Part shown: piece by piece, positions 34,368 through 38,087 of the stretch
How the letters are laid out: each line of letters begins with the position of its first letter
How positions within the stretch are numbered: position 1 is the first letter of the stretch
Assembly: GCA_014084085.1 (NCBI GenBank)
Contig: NPFB01000004.1
Span: 170,705-208,791 of the forward strand
Source of the DNA: Hondaea fermentalgiana
Taxonomy: Eukaryota; Sar; Bigyra; Thraustochytrida; Thraustochytriidae
Reading direction: 5' to 3'
DNA: 38,087 bases
Notes under the pieces: generated by a model
Database searches by the model: none
The model's input: the letters and a program-made list of their open reading frames with translations, nothing else
Told to the model about the DNA's origin: nothing
Made by a program: the position numbers and the translations under genes

Positions 34368-37300
34368 CTAAAGCCTGCTGGCACGCAGCTGAAGCTCAAG
34401 AATAAGCGCCTCGAGCTCGTGCTCTTTTCGGTAGTTGCGTTGAGGGATCTCCTCGCGCACTGAACCCGTACTCGTTGCAGAAGAACCCCCTTCGTGCGAC
34501 CCGTGCCATGAAAGAGCTTCAAGGTGGTCAAAAAGCTTCTTCTGCAATTCAACGTGAAATTGCTCCTTCTCTTTGCCGCCATAGTTCCACCCACTCTCCA
34601 CCGCGAGGAACTTCTTGCTCTTCAGCAATTCATTGTCTTCGTCGATGGATTCGATGCCTAATGCATCATGCACATCGCGGTAGCATCCAGGTTCCAATAC
34701 AATCACGACCACCTCCGCCATGCTCATCGACGAAACGCTGCTGAGCTTCCGTTTAAGGATCGGGACAACGTTGGATTCAAACTTTCCAACAACGTATAGC
34801 TCAGGAACTCTTCGCGGCTTCTCAGGCGCCCTCATTTTGAAGCCTGCGAGTTTGGCCAGTTCGCGAAGCATGGCTTCTTCTTCAAAGTGACGGCGACGAT
34901 AAGGGATGATGTAGCACTTTTCCAGCGCCTCTTGAGCTGTCTCATAATACTTCTTGTAATTGTTCGCTGAATCGTGGACAGAAATGTCGTCATCACCGTC
35001 TGCGGCGCTCGCGCTGAGATCGAAAAGTGAGCTCGAGAGATCTTCTTCCAGCTTCCTTCGCTCGAGCCTGCGCTTAAACTCTTTCGCTTTCTTCCTCGCC
35101 TTCCTTGCTTCCTTCTTGCAGCTTTTCGCAAACTCCTCTTCATCTGTCTCGTTGGCAAGATCTTGCAGCATAGTCGCTCTGTCCATCTCTGCCTTCGCTT
35201 GCACTTTAAGACTCTTCTCGTCCTCCTTCTCTAGGGTGTCTGGGGCCCATGGCTCGTCTTCGATCGCTCGCCAGGGACTAAAGCGCTCGTCCTCCTCTGC
35301 AAGAAAGAAGATGTGCTTCCACAGATCGCTCTCCATGCTTCTGAAGTAGTCCACGGCAAACTTGAGCTCGGCGAGACAAAAGGGCCGAAACAGGACGTCC
35401 GTCGTCAGCACCATCACAAAGCACTGCGACGACATGACGCCACGCTGCATCGCTCCCATCGTGATGTCGAGTGCGCGCATATCGACCCACGCTGTCATCT
35501 GGTTCCGCTCGAGACCAGCGTCCAGATCCTTGACAATACCAGCCGCCTGCTGCTGCATGTGCGACAGGAAAAAGTGGTACCTGGGCAGCTCGAGCAGATC
35601 ATTCATGAGGGAAGGATTGTGATACCATTTGTCGTCCTCTTGTCTGTTCCGTTGCGACAGTCTGAGTGTTGTTCGTATGGGATCGAACCGCGGGCCAAGG
35701 CCTTTCATACTTCTGTGAAGGCTCACAAGTCTGTCCTTCATCGGTCTCGCCATCTTGGTTCTGAGAGACCGTTGCCTTGACAAGCGCGTACGCTTTGACT
35801 TTGACCCAGATATGCGTTCAAACGCGCGACTTGTTCTGCGTTCAGACGCGCGCCTGCTTCCTGACTTGTGCTTCTTCCTGGACTCTCGTTGCCTCGAGTC
35901 CTCTGCAGTTTCGCTTGAAGAATCGAGCTCAGACTCCAGGATCTTGTCGAAAAAAGGATGCCCCAGGATCTCATCAAGCCCGAGTCGCTCCGTGGCTTTG
36001 CCACGGAGACAGACACGCACTAAATCGCGGGCCGCCTCGATCTCGCTCTCATCGCCGCTCAGCCCATTCTCTGCTCCACGAGCTGGGCTGCTCCCACGCC
36101 GAGCACATCCCTTCACGCCTTTTCGCTGCTTGATGCGCTTGATGCGCTCTTCGTCGAGTCCAAGCCAGTTCATGAGCTCGTACTTGTCGCGACTGTGTAC
36201 CAGATTGTCATCCGACTCGTCAACCATGAAAAGCTTGGTGCCCGAAAGCAACTGGTACAGCAGGACGCCAAAGCCCCATACATCCTGAGATGTGTCTCCA
36301 TTTGGCGCCTCATCACCGTCAAACATGAAGCGAGCTACCTCTGGGGGTATATAGCCAGTACTTGCTTTCTCGCTGACCTCGGAGCCGATCACCACAGAGG
36401 CATCGAGGTCGATCAGCTCCCACTCCTCTTTGCGATCGAGCCCTTCACCCGTCGGCGACTTACGCCAGGCCGTGGACACCATCTGCCTTCCTTTCTTGCT
36501 GTCCTCCACAAAGGTGTTCGCGCTCGATGCACTTGTGCGCACCGCATTGCGCGGCTTGATATCGCCGTGTATGCGACCGCTGGTGTGCAGGCTTTGTAAG
36601 GCTGATGCAATCTGGTACGAGATCTCGCGAATCTTGTCAAGATCGCGACCTGCAAATCGTTCGGTGTTGATCGCCTCGAAGAGAGACCGAGTACCACGAG
36701 GCATGACCAGGCACATTTCCTTATCCAAGAGCTTGCGGTCCTTCTTTTTTTCGCGATTCAACAAAGTTAGGCAGCCTTGGAGTTGGTTGCCATCTTTTGA
36801 CTCTCGCGCTTCAATTTCGCGATCGTACTGTTTTTTTTCGCGCATGATCTTGATCGCCACAGGCTTGTTGGTGCGTATATCTGTGGCAAAGTGCACGGCA
36901 CAGGTCTTGGACTCGTGCACGGGTGGCCCCTCGGCAATCTCGTAGCGGCCGAGGTAAGTGCCGTAGTCCTTGGCCCAGGTTTTCGTCTTTTTGTTTGCAA
37001 GTGCGAGCGAGCGAGCGGAGCGGCCACTCTTGTCTTCTGATGCCATCAAAGCCAGCCCATCTTTGAGACGCAGCTTAGCAGTAATGAAATGTTCCAAGAA
37101 GTCCTCTGGGAGTGCAAATTCCGTGCCACCAGGGCGGCAATCTAGCAGTGCATGAATGATCGGGACGGCGTCATCATCCTCTTTTCTCTCGACATGCTGA
37201 AGCCAAAGTTCGTAGTCATCGAGAGGTAGTGCTACGTCCGGATCATGAGTGACCAGCATCGACAAAAAAACTGCGAAGATGTGAGCATGTTCGCTTGCAA

Positions 37301-37915
37301 GATCGTGTGCAGCTGCCGTCCATCTCAAACCTGGCTCATCGAGAAGGTACTCGCGGATCTCTTGTACGCGCTCCGATCGAGTCAAAGGCTCCCAGATTGC
37401 CTCGCCATCCTCCTCTTCGCCAACCTTTCTGGACCAAAGGTCCTCGAAAGTAAGGGGCTCTGGTATATCTGGCGTGTCACTTTGGAGATGGCCATAAGCG
37501 ATAAGGAGCTTCTGTCAGCGAATTGTTAGAATCAAGCAATAGTGCGAGAAGAGACTTACGACAACGATGTCAGTGTAAAGTTCTTGTCCAGCAGACGGGC
37601 CAGATGCTCATAGCCTGCTGTGCCGATCTCGTTATCTCCGATGCTGCGCATGTCGGATCATTGTGCAGCAGATGAATCCCAAAATTAGAAGAGGTGATTT
37701 TGGGGAGGCGCGATATTCGTTGCGTCAGTATTGCTCATCAATCCAGACAAATAGAAATCATCTCAATCTGATGAGTGTACACATCTGCATTCGATGTAGT
37801 CGAGAGATTTTCTCCGGAAGCTGGAACTTACTCGAACGATGTCAGTGTACTATTGGCCGCCAAGCTATTAGCCAGTGACTTGGCGCCCTCGACGCCGATC
37901 TGGTTGTATTGAAGA
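34368..37915 (-). CDS. LRR–protein kinase–TIR-like signalling protein, 5' end beyond the window
   Basis: Exons, in transcript order: 37915–37832, 37643–37560 and 37479–34368; further exons lie past the right edge. The first two are each 84 bp and encode one 28-residue LRR of the ribonuclease-inhibitor type (LQYNQIGVEGAKSLANSLAA; IGDNEIGTAGYEHLARLLDK). The large last exon encodes, after a linker, a protein kinase domain (nt about 36960–35945) with VAIK (Lys present), HGDIKPRN (catalytic Asp, Lys and Asn kept; HRD Arg is Gly), LIDLDAS in place of DFG, and IPPEVA. A basic Ser/Arg linker follows. Then comes a TIR-like domain (nt about 35585 to 35250 and beyond): YHFFLSHMQQQAAG, TAWVDMRALDIT, SSQCFVMVLTTDVLFRPFCL and AELKFAV, the Glu aligning with the catalytic Glu of TIR NADases. 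A charged coiled-coil insert precedes a final ~160-residue part. Pattern-recognition or stress signalling at a membrane or in the cytosol is inferred. Confidence 0.75.
37480..37559 (-). other. Intron between the last LRR exon and the kinase exon (80 bp, phase 2)
   Basis: The donor is GTAAGT, with a CTAAC branch-type sequence at 37525–37529 (minus strand) and the acceptor CCAAAG at 37480. The nearer CAG acceptor (37512–37513) would put the downstream exon out of frame and stop after about 45 codons. The farther one gives LTSLSDTPDIPEPL and keeps the kinase frame. Confidence 0.55.
37644..37831 (-). other. Intron between two LRR exons (188 bp, phase 2)
   Basis: The donor is GTAAGT and the acceptor GCGCAG. 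Both flanking exons are 84 bp with the same phase, so repeats could be added or skipped without a frameshift. Confidence 0.75.
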
Positions 37916-38087
37916 CTGCGCGTGCCGTAGCAGCAACAAACAAAGCACACAAACGCGTAATCATGCACAAAAAAACGACCATTTGTCAGTTTTGCCCGTC
38001 TGTGTTGTCAAGCCAAGTCGAAGCCTTGCTGCCGCCAGTATTGAGGTATACAATCGCGCTGTCACACAGTGCGCTCATGCGCCTGCC
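37916..38087. other. Right edge: probable intron of the LRR gene
   Basis: On the minus strand this ends in GCGCAG directly before the first visible LRR exon and is T-rich in its last part (TTTTTTTGTGC, GTTTGTGTGCTTTG). No LRR exon was recognised within it. The upstream exon lies beyond the window or near its edge. Confidence 0.45.

Noticed and set aside
1..38087. tRNA genes, CRISPR arrays and transposons
   Set aside because: Looked for B-box-like GGTTCGA patterns with cloverleaf context, regularly spaced repeats and transposase or reverse transcriptase motifs; none was convincing.

Overview
The window looks like nuclear DNA of a GC-rich unicellular eukaryote. Long ATG-initiated reading frames lie on both strands and most have no intron. 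The few introns found have GT–AG borders, and two have a CTAAC-like branch site. There are no bacterial operon signals. A GPI-type surface protein, a prominin-like protein, bestrophin, GT10 fucosyltransferase, Mpv17, a TMD0-type ABCB transporter, non-canonical bZIP factors and an LRR–kinase–TIR protein together suggest a stramenopile, most likely a thraustochytrid. The taxonomic call is inference from gene content and style; no marker gene is present.

Left part (1–16 kb): a GPI-type surface protein with a bacterial-like iron/siderophore-binding fold (+) converges on a five-pass prominin-like membrane protein (−). Next come two divergent Golgi-type glycosyltransferases sharing a ~1 kb upstream region: a DxD enzyme with an extra degenerate N-terminal domain (−) and a GT10 fucosyltransferase (+). 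A bestrophin channel with one 83-bp intron (+) follows. It converges on a 3-methyladenine DNA glycosylase I gene (−) whose N-terminal KAKAEP repeat is interrupted by a 100-N assembly gap. An Mpv17/PMP22 family gene (−) closes this part.

Middle (16.2–27.7 kb): five paralogous genes stand head-to-tail on the minus strand. Each encodes a short acidic FxP motif, a bZIP region and a ~300-residue C-terminal domain that resembles a START/SRPBCC lipid-binding fold. In all five the normally invariant Asn of the bZIP basic region is Val. They fall into two subgroups (genes 1–2 and genes 3–5). This array is the most distinctive feature of the window.

Right part (27.7–38 kb): a half-size ABCB transporter with an N-terminal TMD0 (+) diverges from bZIP gene 5. 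Then come a small secreted or ER thioredoxin/PDI protein (−), a P-loop nucleoside-kinase-like protein whose Walker A motif is split by an intron (+), and the 3' part of a large gene (−) encoding leucine-rich repeats (one 28-residue repeat per 84-bp exon), a protein kinase domain and a TIR-like domain. That last gene runs off the right edge and looks like an innate-immune-type or signalling receptor.

Several genes act at membranes or the cell surface. Shared pathways between neighbours are not evident, except for the glycosyltransferase pair and the bZIP array. No tRNA, rRNA, CRISPR array or transposon was recognised.
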